A DNA stretch of 27,680 bases. Source: a virus. A program made the position numbers and the translations under genes. The stretch is taken from IMG/VR virus record IMGVR_UViG_3300040801_002160, positions 1 to 27,680 of that record. One strand, 5' to 3'. Below the pieces are notes generated by a model. The model did no database searches and was not told where the DNA came from. It saw only the letters and a program-made list of their open reading frames with translations. Position 1 is the first letter of the stretch; each line of letters opens with the position of its first letter. This document shows, in pieces, positions 7,475 through 14,509 of the stretch.

Positions 7475-7729
7475 ATGACCGCGCCCATAACCCCAGCCGC
7501 CCGCGCCGCACCAAAAGATCACGCGGCTGCGGTGGTCAAGTCCGACAGCACGACTTTTGCGCAGCCATCCGTTCTGTTCGTCGGCGGCGCCGGCGACGTC
7601 GTCGTCGATACCGCGGGAGGCGAGACAGACGTCACCATCGTCGCGGTCGCCGGCCAGATCATCCCGTTGCGGGTCGTGCGGGTAAAGGCGGCGACGACCG
7701 CGACATCAATCGTACGGATGTGGGACTGA
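7475..7729 (+). CDS. Spike-base-like / capsid-associated small protein
   Basis: This 84-residue protein has a very strong ribosome binding site (AAGGAGG at 7463-7469, five bases before ATG 7475). It is mostly beta-strand. A polar N-terminus (about 1-25) is followed by PSVLFVGGAGDVVVDTAGG, TDVTIVAVAGQIIPLRVVRV and a short strand ending in RMWD. This spacing resembles proteins annotated as the spike base family typified by rcc01079 of the Rhodobacter gene transfer agent, which anchors head spikes. A capsid decoration protein is the alternative. Placement right after the capsid gene fits either. The stop overlaps the next ATG (TGATG). Confidence 0.6.
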   Translation: MTAPITPAARAAPKDHAAAVVKSDSTTFAQPSVLFVGGAGDVVVDTAGGETDVTIVAVAGQIIPLRVVRVKAATTATSIVRMWD

Positions 7730-7989
7730 TGCGGGCGGTGCTGACCCAGCCGTATCGCGGCTGCCTCGACGGCGACGTCTATCCGCGCGACTGGCCGGCC
7801 GGGTCAGAGTTGCGCGGCGCGCTGGCGCGCGAGGCCGTAGCGTCCGGCGCGGCGCGCTGGGTCAAGGCGCACGGGGCGGCGCCGGAAACGGCAGCCCGCC
7901 CTTCGACCGCCCTGACGACTGGCCGGACTGGACGGGCCGCTGCGTCCTCGTCGCGGCGTCGGGGCCCAGCCAGCGGGCCGAAGATCTGA
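7729..7989 (+). CDS. Short ORF whose 3' part is probably out of frame
   Basis: The 86-codon frame begins with a plausible small domain, MRAVLTQPYRGCLDGDVYPR to about RWVKAHGAAPETAAR. After about 7899 this frame becomes low-complexity Ala/Arg/Ser/Thr. At the same place the minus-one frame becomes convincingly coding, reading DRPDDWPDWTGRC and then VLVAASGPSQRAEDL, and continues into the next gene. The two are best explained as one reading frame joined by a -1 shift near 7890-7905, or as a real gene broken by a single-base deletion. I see no classical slippery heptamer there, so a mutation or sequence error is as likely as programmed slippage. Function of the N-terminal part is unknown. Confidence 0.5.
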   Translation: MRAVLTQPYRGCLDGDVYPRDWPAGSELRGALAREAVASGAARWVKAHGAAPETAARPSTALTTGRTGRAAASSSRRRGPASGPKI

Positions 7990-8012
7990 TCTTCGCGCAG
8001 GGCCGCGCTGTC

Positions 8013-8525
8013 GTGATCGCGATCAACGAAACGTGGCGGATGGCCCCATGGGCCGAGGCGCTATACGCTTGCGACGCCCGTTGGTGGGTTCAGCGCGGGC
8101 CTTCGGCGGCGGAGTTTCGCGGGCTGCGCGTCCTGGGCTTTGACGGCGATGGCGTCCACTGGTCCGGGGTGCGCGCTGGTGTGCGTCGCGGCATCTCAGC
8201 GATGGTCTGGCGTGGGCGTGCTCTGGGCGCCGGGGGAAACAGCGGATTTCAGGCCATGAATTTCGCCGCCCGCTGCGGCGCAACCAAGATCGTTCTGACC
8301 GGCTTCGACATGGCCTTGGGGCCGAATGGCGCCGCGCATTGGCATGCCGATCACGCGGCGCCGTCGCTGACCAACCCGGAGGCGGGGTTTCTGAGGCGCT
8401 GCGCGCATCTGCTGGACGGCGTCGCCGTCGACTTGGCGGCGCGGGGTGTCGCCGTGATCAACGCCAGTCGACAGACTGCGTTGACGGCCTATCCGCGCGC
8501 TAATCTGCAGGAGGCTTTGTCGTGA
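8013..8525 (+). CDS. DUF115/norphogenetic-like phage protein, start unresolved
   Basis: The first standard in-frame start is GTG 8013 (170 residues), but coding sequence clearly continues upstream to about 7899 in this frame. The upstream part holds a VLVAASGPSQ strand-turn that looks like the start of a Rossmann-like fold. Downstream features are INETWRMAPWAEALYACDARWW, LGAGGNSGFQAMNFAARCGA, VLTGFDM and HWHADH. These recur in a phage family often labelled norphogenetic protein and related to DUF115/MptE-like pyrophosphokinase or transferase folds. No standard start exists between 7860 and 8013, so the gene is probably expressed by frameshift from the preceding ORF or is disrupted. Next to a methyltransferase and a glycosyltransferase, a role in glycan or nucleotide-sugar handling is possible. 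No activity is proven. Confidence 0.65.
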   Translation: MIAINETWRMAPWAEALYACDARWWVQRGPSAAEFRGLRVLGFDGDGVHWSGVRAGVRRGISAMVWRGRALGAGGNSGFQAMNFAARCGATKIVLTGFDMALGPNGAAHWHADHAAPSLTNPEAGFLRRCAHLLDGVAVDLAARGVAVINASRQTALTAYPRANLQEALS

Positions 8526-9175
8526 CCGCCGACATTCATCAGGCCAACGGCGCGAGGTTCATCGCCGCCGACGACATGATTGTCGCCTGGGAACGACGCG
8601 AGCGGCGGCCTTTCGAGCCGGAGACGACCGCGTTCCTGCGCCATCGCTGGCGTCGCGGCGCGCTGTTCGTCGACGCCGGCGCGTCGACGGGCTGGTTCGC
8701 GATCCCCGCGGCGCTGGCCGGCGCGACCGTCTGGGCCTTCGAGCCGTTTGTCGCGGCTCGGCGCAGGTTGTTCGACAACGCCGTTCTGAACGGCGTCGAT
8801 TTCGCCTTCAGCTCCGAGGCGCTGTCGGATCGGTCGGGCGCGTCCACGTTCTGGCGCAATCCTCGCGTGCGGTTGACGTCGGGCGGCTCAATCGCCCGGC
8901 CCGGATGCCGCCAGCCGGTCAAGGAGACGGTCGCGACGACGACGCTGGACGGCGCCCTGCGCGGGATGCGCGCCGCGGTCGTCAAGATCGACGTGGAGGG
9001 TCACGAGGCGGCGGTTTTGGAAGGCGCGCGGCAGTCTCTGGCGCACCGTCCGCCGCTGGTGCTGGAGGCCAACGACGCGGCCTGTGTGGAGCGCTTGGAC
9101 GCTTGGCTGGCGGAGTTCGGGGGCTACGCCTGGCGCATGGCCGACGGGCGCAACATGCTGTGCAGTCCAACGTGA
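8522..9175 (+). CDS. FkbM-family methyltransferase
   Basis: This 217-residue SAM-dependent methyltransferase starts at GTG 8522, with a strong AGGAGG at 8509-8514. Motif I is LFVDAGASTGWFA (residues 48-60). The acidic residue that contacts the SAM ribose is in VWAFEPF (E74). The FkbM signature VVKIDVEGHEAAVLEGA lies at about 153-169. FkbM enzymes usually O-methylate sugars or other small hydroxyl groups. The gene overlaps the preceding stop (GTGA) and is followed by a glycosyltransferase through another GTGA overlap. The pair probably modifies a glycan on the virion, on a phage product or on the host surface. The acceptor cannot be read from sequence. Confidence 0.85.
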   Translation: MTADIHQANGARFIAADDMIVAWERRERRPFEPETTAFLRHRWRRGALFVDAGASTGWFAIPAALAGATVWAFEPFVAARRRLFDNAVLNGVDFAFSSEALSDRSGASTFWRNPRVRLTSGGSIARPGCRQPVKETVATTTLDGALRGMRAAVVKIDVEGHEAAVLEGARQSLAHRPPLVLEANDAACVERLDAWLAEFGGYAWRMADGRNMLCSPT

Positions 9176-9795
9176 CTCCGCGGATCGTCGCGGTTCTGAA
9201 AACCGGCGGCGATTTCGCGGCCGGTCACGCCGCATCGTTGCGCGACCAATGCGCCTGTCATGCGCCCGATGCGCGGTTCACCGTTCTGACCGACGACCCG
9301 GAGTTGGCGGGCGCGCCCTGGGCGATCCCGCTGAAGCACGATTGGCCGGGCTGGTGGGCCAAGCTGGAGGCGTTCCGTCTGCGCGGCCCTGTCCTTTATC
9401 TCGACCTCGACAGCGTCGTGGTCGGCGATCTGACGCCGCTGCTGAACACGGCGCGGCGTACGCATTTTGTGGCGCTGGCCGATTTCGACGCACGGTCGGG
9501 GCGGCGTCTCGCCTCTGGCGTTCTGGCCTGGTCGGGTCGGATGCGCTGGCTGTACGAGGCCTTTGCGCGCGCCCCGGAGGCGCACATGAAGGCGAACGCA
9601 ACGCGCCGGCATTGGGGCGACCAGGGATTTCTCGACCGCCGCATCCGCAAACTTACCCTTTGGCAGGACATCCTGCCAGGCGCGTTGGTGAGCTGGAAAC
9701 TGGACATGAAGGGCCGCGGCCCGGCGCCCTCTGACGCCCGGATCGTATGTTTCCACGGACAGCCGCGCCCCTGGGAGATCAATCATGGTCTATGA
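9172..9795 (+). CDS. Putative glycosyltransferase (GT-A like)
   Basis: This 207-residue protein starts at GTG 9172, which overlaps the methyltransferase stop (9173-9175). It looks like a small GT-A glycosyltransferase. An N-terminal strand (PRIVAVLKTGG) is followed by FTVLTDDPEL. A metal-binding DxD-type motif sits in VLYLDLDSVVVGDL (D78, D80). HWGDQGFLDRRI and a C-terminal IVCFHGQPRPWE complete the pattern, as in GT8-like and related phage proteins. It overlaps the connector gene by 11 bases, so the cassette is embedded in the structural operon. Donor and acceptor are unknown. A nucleotide-sugar binding protein without activity is a less likely alternative. Confidence 0.75.
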   Translation: MTPRIVAVLKTGGDFAAGHAASLRDQCACHAPDARFTVLTDDPELAGAPWAIPLKHDWPGWWAKLEAFRLRGPVLYLDLDSVVVGDLTPLLNTARRTHFVALADFDARSGRRLASGVLAWSGRMRWLYEAFARAPEAHMKANATRRHWGDQGFLDRRIRKLTLWQDILPGALVSWKLDMKGRGPAPSDARIVCFHGQPRPWEINHGL

Positions 9796-10405
9796 CCTTC
9801 CAGCCTTCGAGGCAGACAATCCGCTTGGACGCGTGCTGAGCCTGGCCGACGCGCGGCGCGAGACCGGCGCGCCCGAGGGTGCGGACATGGACGCGCTGCT
9901 GACGCGGCTGATCGTCGGGGCCGAGGCGAAGGTCGAGGAGATCACCGGCCGCTTGCTGGCGGCGCGCACGGCGCGCCTGCGTCGTCGTCAGTTTCCGCGG
10001 GGCGGCGATCCGATCTCGTTGCCCGGCGGCGTCGTCGTGTCGGTGGCGTCGGTCGCCTATACCGACACGGCCGGATCCGCGGCGACGGTGGCTGCGGATT
10101 CCGTGGCGCTGGACAGCGGCGGTCGGCGCCCGGCGCTGCTGTGGCCCGCCTCCGGCGCGGCCTGGCCGATGGCGCGCGACGACGGCGCGCCGTCGATCGT
10201 GGTCACCTACACCGCCGGTTACGCCGGCGAAGGATCTCCGCCCGACTATGGTGTGGCCGTTCCCCAGCCGTTGCGCGACGCCGCGCTCATGCTGGTGATC
10301 GAAGGATACGCGGCGGGCCGCGCGGTCGGCCCCGACGGCATGACGCGTCGCGCCTACGGCCTCGACCATATTCTGTCGGGCTGGAAACTGCGGCGCGTCG
10401 GATGA
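9785..10405 (+). CDS. Head-tail connector (phiE125 gp8 / gp6-like)
   Basis: This 206-residue protein is preceded by GGGAG seven bases before ATG 9785. It has the two-part architecture of the phiE125 gp8 and GTA adaptor family. Helical N-terminal repeats (MDALLTRLIVGAEAKVEEIT, then GRLLAARTARLRRRQFPRGG) lead to a beta-rich middle. The middle contains ISLPGGVVVSVASVAYTD and IVVTYTAGYAGEG, and is followed by a final helix PQPLRDAALMLVIEGYA. In related phages this ring sits under the portal and starts the neck. The stop overlaps the next ATG (ATGA). Confidence 0.85.
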   Translation: MVYDLPAFEADNPLGRVLSLADARRETGAPEGADMDALLTRLIVGAEAKVEEITGRLLAARTARLRRRQFPRGGDPISLPGGVVVSVASVAYTDTAGSAATVAADSVALDSGGRRPALLWPASGAAWPMARDDGAPSIVVTYTAGYAGEGSPPDYGVAVPQPLRDAALMLVIEGYAAGRAVGPDGMTRRAYGLDHILSGWKLRRVG

Positions 10406-10770
10406 CTGTTGATCCGCGCACCGCGGCCGACCCGCGCAGCTTTAACCAGATGTGCCGCTTCGAGCGGCGTGCTGTCGCGTCGAACGGCTATGGCGGCGAG
10501 CGCGGCGATTGGGCCGCGATCGACGGTCTGACGGCCCTGCGCGGGCGTCTGTCGTTCAAGGCCGCGCGCGAGGCGGCCGGCGCCGGCGCGCCCGAGGCGA
10601 TCGGCATGGCCGATCTCCAGATACCGCGCTCGGTTTTGACAGAGACGATCACCGCGACCGATCGCGTGATCATCGCCGGCCAGACCTGGCGCATCGCCGG
10701 CGCCCCGCAGGCCAGCCCACCGGGCGGCGGGCTTCTGCGATTGACCCTCAGCAGGGTCGACGGAGGCTGA
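10402..10770 (+). CDS. Head closure / head-tail joining protein
   Basis: The 122-residue protein begins at ATG 10402, overlapping the connector stop. It opens with RSFNQMCRFERRAV and GGERGDWAAIDGLTALRGRL, the usual start of SPP1 gp16-like joining proteins (one beta-barrel). It ends in VIIAGQTWRIAG and LLRLTLSRVDGG, also typical. It would seal the connector channel and bind the tail terminator. Its neighbours on both sides are neck proteins in the normal order, which supports the assignment. Confidence 0.82.
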   Translation: MTVDPRTAADPRSFNQMCRFERRAVASNGYGGERGDWAAIDGLTALRGRLSFKAAREAAGAGAPEAIGMADLQIPRSVLTETITATDRVIIAGQTWRIAGAPQASPPGGGLLRLTLSRVDGG

Positions 10771-10771
10771 G

Positions 10772-11200
10772 ATGGCGCGCAATCTGACGGGTCTGGAGGA
10801 CGTGTCGCGCGTTTTCGCTGCGGCGCCTCGCAAGGCGGCGGCGTCGCTGACCGCCGCCCTGAACAAGGGCGCTGACGAAATTGCCGCGAGCGCGCGGGCC
10901 ATAGCGCCCGCCGGCGACGACGACGACCGGCGCATGCGCGATCATATCGTGGTCAAGGGCGCACGGCCCAGCGCGCGGCGGCGCGGCGGCGTGGTGGCGA
11001 CGGTCGAGGCCGGCCGCGATCCTGCCGACCGGGACGCGGCCTTTCGCAGCGAGTTCGGTCGAGCGCCCAGCAGCGATGGCCACCCGGGTCACGCGGCACA
11101 GCCGTTCCTGTTTCCGGCATTCTGGTCGCTGCGCAAGCGCGCGCGGTCGCGGGTGGCGCGGGCGCTGCGCGCGGCGGTGAAATCGGCGCGAAATGGCTGA
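10772..11200 (+). CDS. HK97-gp10-like tail completion protein
   Basis: This 142-residue basic protein has GGAGG five bases upstream of ATG 10772. It shows the HK97-gp10 pattern. A long N-terminal helix, VSRVFAAAPRKAAASLTAAL, is followed by GADEIAASARAIAPAGD. A beta section centres on VVATVEAG. The AFRSEFGR and AQPFLFPAFWSLRKR end is diagnostic of the family (usual form: FxEfGt...aqPFlrPA). The role is neck or tail completion. It overlaps the next gene by eight bases. Confidence 0.88.
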   Translation: MARNLTGLEDVSRVFAAAPRKAAASLTAALNKGADEIAASARAIAPAGDDDDRRMRDHIVVKGARPSARRRGGVVATVEAGRDPADRDAAFRSEFGRAPSSDGHPGHAAQPFLFPAFWSLRKRARSRVARALRAAVKSARNG

Positions 11201-11609
11201 TCGCACGGCCGAGCTGCAGGCGGCGGTGGTCGCCACGCTGCGCAGCGACGCGGCGCTGCAGGCTCTGATCCCGGAGGCGACGCTGGGCGCGCATGTGTAC
11301 GACCGCGCGCCGCAGGGCGTTTTCGCCGATCGCGTGACCCTTGGCGCCACGGTGGCCGAGCCGGTCGACGCGCAGGGGCTGTCGGGCTGGCGCTGCGTCC
11401 TGACGCTCGACGTATGGTCTCGCGCCTATGGAGCATCGACTGCGCGGCAAATCATGGCGGCCGTGCACGGCGCGCTACACGAACGGTCGGTGACGCTGAG
11501 CGCCGGCGCTTTCGTGTGGGCCCAGGTCATAGACCAGCGGACGATGTCGGAAGACCACGGCGAGACGACGCACGGCGTCATCCGCCTCGACTGCATGACG
11601 GATGGCTAG
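11193..11609 (+). CDS. Tail terminator, DUF3168 family
   Basis: The 138-residue protein matches DUF3168, the tail terminator family of GTAs and many siphophages. LQAAVVATLRSDAALQALIP comes first, then GAHVYDRAPQGVF and RVTLGATVAEPVDA. Later RCVLTLDVWSRAYGASTARQ and VIRLDCMTDG complete the ferredoxin-like pattern. It caps the tail tube and joins it to the head. It lies between the gp10-like protein and the major tail protein, as expected. Confidence 0.88.
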   Translation: MADRTAELQAAVVATLRSDAALQALIPEATLGAHVYDRAPQGVFADRVTLGATVAEPVDAQGLSGWRCVLTLDVWSRAYGASTARQIMAAVHGALHERSVTLSAGAFVWAQVIDQRTMSEDHGETTHGVIRLDCMTDG

Positions 11610-11624
11610 GCACAGGAGGCGCGA

Positions 11625-12062
11625 ATGGCTGTCAACAACAACGCGATGAAAGGGGCGCTGATCACGCTGGAAGTCGGCGACGGCGCCTCGCCGGAGGCGT
11701 TCACCGCCTTTGCGGGGTCGCGGAGCGTACGCTTCTCGCTTGGCGGGTCGGAGATCGACGTCACGACCGCCGACGACATCGACGCAAACAGCGCCGTCTG
11801 GTCGACCTACATCAGTGGCGTGAACGACTTCTCCGCCAGCTTCGACGGCGTGATGAAGACGGCGACGACCATGGTTCAGGCCATGCAGGACCGCGCCGCC
11901 GACACGGTGCGCAACTATCAGCTTGTCGTGAAAGACAAGTTCACGATCAGCGGCCCGATGCGGATCACGACCTTCGAGGGCAACGGCGAGTATTCGGACG
12001 CTGCGACCTACTCGGTCACGATCCGCGCCGCTTCCGCGCTGACGATCACCGCCGCCACCTGA
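11625..12062 (+). CDS. Major tail tube protein (TP901-1 type)
   Basis: This 145-residue protein has an AGGAGG box five bases upstream of ATG 11625, among the best in the window and fitting a highly expressed gene. The sequence begins MAVNNNAMKGALITLEVGDG. It contains FTAFAGSRSVRFSLGGSEID, TTADDIDANSAVWSTYISGV and FSASFDGVM, the signature of TP901-1-like and GTA tail tube proteins. Subunits stack as hexamers to build the non-contractile tube. The stop overlaps the chaperone ATG (TGATG). Confidence 0.92.
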   Translation: MAVNNNAMKGALITLEVGDGASPEAFTAFAGSRSVRFSLGGSEIDVTTADDIDANSAVWSTYISGVNDFSASFDGVMKTATTMVQAMQDRAADTVRNYQLVVKDKFTISGPMRITTFEGNGEYSDAATYSVTIRAASALTITAAT

Positions 12063-12460
12063 TGCGCGTTGCGCTGGAGCGTGAAGCGGGGGGCCGCCTG
12101 TGGTGTCTCGCCCTGCCTATCGGGCGGCTGGAAATCGTCGCGGCGCACGAGCCGCGACTTCTCGCGCTTCAGGCGCGCATGGCCTCCGGCGCGCGAACTG
12201 GCGACCTCGATCACAGGGACGTCCGCGCCGTTCTGGACGCCGCGCTCGACCCTCTGCAAGCCGGCGCGCTGATCGAGAATGCGGGCTGGGTCGCCGCGGC
12301 GGGTCTGGCGCTCGATGTCCTCACGCTTGCGCTCGCCGACGACGTCGACGACCCGCCGGGAAAACCGGCGGCCCCGGTGAAGCGCCGCAATTCGCCGTGG
12401 GCCCGTTTCTGGAAGCGGGCGTCGCAATGGGCTTTGCGCCTGACGTCGTGCGGGCGATGA
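12062..12460 (+). CDS. Tail assembly chaperone, unshifted (G-like) product, GTA-gp10 type
   Basis: The unshifted product is 132 residues. Residues 1-95 match the GTA-gp10 type tail assembly chaperone: LPIGRLEIVAAHEPRLLALQ, then DHRDVRAVLDAALDPLQAGA and GLALDVLTLALADD. After residue 101 (K of GGA AAA) the zero frame becomes arginine/tryptophan-rich without family similarity. The conserved second domain lies in the -1 frame. The chaperone coats the tape measure protein during tail assembly. In lambda and many siphophages both the short form and a frameshifted long form are required. Confidence 0.85.
   Translation: MRVALEREAGGRLWCLALPIGRLEIVAAHEPRLLALQARMASGARTGDLDHRDVRAVLDAALDPLQAGALIENAGWVAAAGLALDVLTLALADDVDDPPGKPAAPVKRRNSPWARFWKRASQWALRLTSCGR
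12358..12364 (+). promoter_or_regulatory. -1 ribosomal frameshift slippery site GGGAAAA
   Basis: The heptamer reads G GGA AAA in the zero frame (codons GGA 12359-12361, AAA 12362-12364), the canonical X XXY YYZ arrangement and one base from the lambda G/T site. Short GC-rich stems are possible directly downstream: ACCGG 12364-12368 with CCGGT 12374-12378, or CGGCG 12366-12370 with CGCCG 12383-12387. The spacer is very short and no folding was computed. Confidence 0.8.
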
Positions 12461-12585
12461 CGCTGGCCGACTTCGCCGCCGCCGCGCGCGGCTTTCGCCG
12501 GATGCATGGAAAGAGCGATCGCGCTGAGATGACTGCCCGCGACGCCTTGGCGCTGCGTCGCGATCTGGGGTGGGACGATGACTGA
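12364..12585 (+). CDS. Tail assembly chaperone second domain, reached by -1 frameshift (GT-like)
   Basis: This is the -1 frame continuation after the slippery heptamer. The joined product would be about 174 residues, 101 from the first frame and 73 from this one. The extension contains FAVGPFLEAGVAMGFAPDVV and RAMTLADFAAAARGFRRMHG and ends in ALALRRDLGWDDD. This matches the small tail chaperone family found as a separate gene in GTAs (DUF2376/TAC type). An internal ATG at 12427 could alternatively start a free small protein, but it would truncate the conserved beginning. The end overlaps the tape measure gene by eight bases. Confidence 0.75.
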   Translation, partial: TGGPGEAPQFAVGPFLEAGVAMGFAPDVVRAMTLADFAAAARGFRRMHGKSDRAEMTARDALALRRDLGWDDD

Positions 12586-14509
12586 AGAAGCCGGCGCGCT
12601 TGTCGTCCGCCTTGAGGCGACCGTCGCGCAGTTCGAGCGTCAGATGCAGCGCGCCAATCGCGCGATGAACCGCAGCGCTGGGCGAATCCGGCGTGAGGCG
12701 GACACGCTGGACCGTCGCCTGGAGCGCGTCGGCGCGCGCTTCGGCGTCGCGATCCCGACGGCCGCGGCAGCGTCCGCCGCCGCGATCGCCGGCGTCGGCC
12801 TTGCTCTGCGATCCACGGTGCGCAACGGCGACGCGCTGCGGGCGCTCGAAGGACGTTTCGAGGCGCTGACCGGCAGCGCCGAGCGATCGGCCGCGCTGGT
12901 CGAGCAGGTGTTCGCCACGGCGACGGGAACGGGCGCTGCTGTCGACACCGTCGGCGCATTGACGTCGCAGTTTCTTTTGGCGGCCGAAAGCATAGACGCC
13001 ACCGATGCGGAGGTGGCGCGCTTCACGCAGGCCTTGGTCCAGTTGGGCGCCATCGGAGGCTCGACGGGTCAGGAAATCGCCAACGGTTCGCGTCAGCTGG
13101 GGCAGGCGTTGGCCGGTGGTATCGTGCGCGCCGAGGAGTTCAATTCGGTGCTTGAAAACACGCCGCTGGTGGCGCGGGCGATCGCCGACGCACTGAATCT
13201 GTCGATCGGTGCGCTGCGCCAGATGGTTCTTGAAGGCGAGCTGACCGCCGATCGCGTGTTCAACGCGATACTGTCTAAGGCGGAGGAGACGCAGGCAGCC
13301 TTCGAGGGCCTTCCGCCGACACTTGAGCGCGCGACCGGCCGACTTGCGGCGGCCTGGGCGCGGTTCACCGCCGAGATCGACAAGTCTCTGGGCCTTACCG
13401 AGCGCTTGGCGACAGCCGTGGACACGTTGGCGGGGGCTCTGAACCTTTTCAGCGGGTCCGTCGATCTCAGTGGGTCGGGGCCGCTGGCCGGCGCCCTTGG
13501 AATTCCGTCGGTGACGCCTCCCGGCCAGATGCCGTCTTCGGTGGCGACGCCGGTGCCGACGCCAACGCCGGGTGCGGCGCCTTCGTCGACAGGCTCCGTG
13601 CGAAGCGGCGGGCGTAGCCAGGCCGTCGCGGACGCAGAAGCGATGGAGAGGGCTGTCGCGGCGGAGGTTGACGCTCTGGCGCGCCGGATCGAGCTGCTGA
13701 ATGCGGAATATGTCGTCATGGGCGAAAGCGCCGCGGTTCGCGCGGACGCGGCCGCACAGATGGAAATTCTCGCCGCCAAGCGCGCTGTCGAGACCGCCGC
13801 CGCGGAGCGCGGCCTTGAGGTCGATCAGGGTGCGATCCGCACGATCGAGCAGCTGGGCGAGCTATACCGCGATCTCACCGGCCTGATCGAGGAGCGGCGC
13901 GCCGCGACAGAGGCGACGGCCGAAGCCGAGCGGGAGGCCGCGGCGGCGGCGTTGCGCCAAAGGCAGGCCATCGAGACGATCGGCAATGCGATGACGGTGG
14001 CGATCCAGCGCGCGGACAGCTTCAGCGACGCGCTGCGCAACGTCGCCTTGTCTCTGCTGAACGTGGGCGTTCAAGGGCTTTTCGGCGCGGGGCCGCTGGG
14101 GGGCGCTCTAGGGTCGGTGGGGCCTTCCATCGGCGGGTCGATCTTCGGTTCCTCCAGTCAGCAGTCGGCCGTCGTCCCGACGGGGCAGCTGCAGTTTGCG
14201 CCGAAAGTTGTGCCGTTCGCGCGCGGAGGCGTCGTAGCGTCGCCGACGCTTTTCGGGATGGCGGGCGGCGCGACGGGATTGATGGGTGAAGCGGGGCCCG
14301 AGGCGATCCTGCCGCTGCGCCGCGGGCCTGGCGGTCGGCTGGGCGTCGAGGCGGCGACGGGCGGCGGCGGCGTGACCGTGACGCAAAGCTTCACCTTCGG
14401 CACCAACGTGGATCGCGTCGAGCAGCGCGCCTTCGGCGAGCGCATCAAGCGGGAAACCGTCGCCGCAATCGTGGCGGCGCGGCGCGAGGATGCGGGGTTT
14501 CTCGCATGA
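12578..14509 (+). CDS. Tail tape measure protein
   Basis: The 643-residue protein sets tail length. Residues 1-60 are basic coiled coil (FERQMQRANRAMNRSAGRIR). A hydrophobic segment lies at about 58-80. The tape measure core holds RALEGRFEALTGSAERSAAL, GQEIANGSRQLGQALAGGIV, EEFNSVLENTPLVARAIADAL and LTADRVFNAILSKAEETQAAF, the common TMP N-terminal domain. A Pro/Thr/Ser linker near residues 315-345 leads to a long coiled coil. The C-terminus has GLMGEAGPEAILPLRRGPGG, the usual tail-tip end. At about 0.15 nm per residue, the rule for tape measures, a tail near 95-100 nm would be expected. Confidence 0.93.
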   Translation: MTEEAGALVVRLEATVAQFERQMQRANRAMNRSAGRIRREADTLDRRLERVGARFGVAIPTAAAASAAAIAGVGLALRSTVRNGDALRALEGRFEALTGSAERSAALVEQVFATATGTGAAVDTVGALTSQFLLAAESIDATDAEVARFTQALVQLGAIGGSTGQEIANGSRQLGQALAGGIVRAEEFNSVLENTPLVARAIADALNLSIGALRQMVLEGELTADRVFNAILSKAEETQAAFEGLPPTLERATGRLAAAWARFTAEIDKSLGLTERLATAVDTLAGALNLFSGSVDLSGSGPLAGALGIPSVTPPGQMPSSVATPVPTPTPGAAPSSTGSVRSGGRSQAVADAEAMERAVAAEVDALARRIELLNAEYVVMGESAAVRADAAAQMEILAAKRAVETAAAERGLEVDQGAIRTIEQLGELYRDLTGLIEERRAATEATAEAEREAAAAALRQRQAIETIGNAMTVAIQRADSFSDALRNVALSLLNVGVQGLFGAGPLGGALGSVGPSIGGSIFGSSSQQSAVVPTGQLQFAPKVVPFARGGVVASPTLFGMAGGATGLMGEAGPEAILPLRRGPGGRLGVEAATGGGGVTVTQSFTFGTNVDRVEQRAFGERIKRETVAAIVAARREDAGFLA

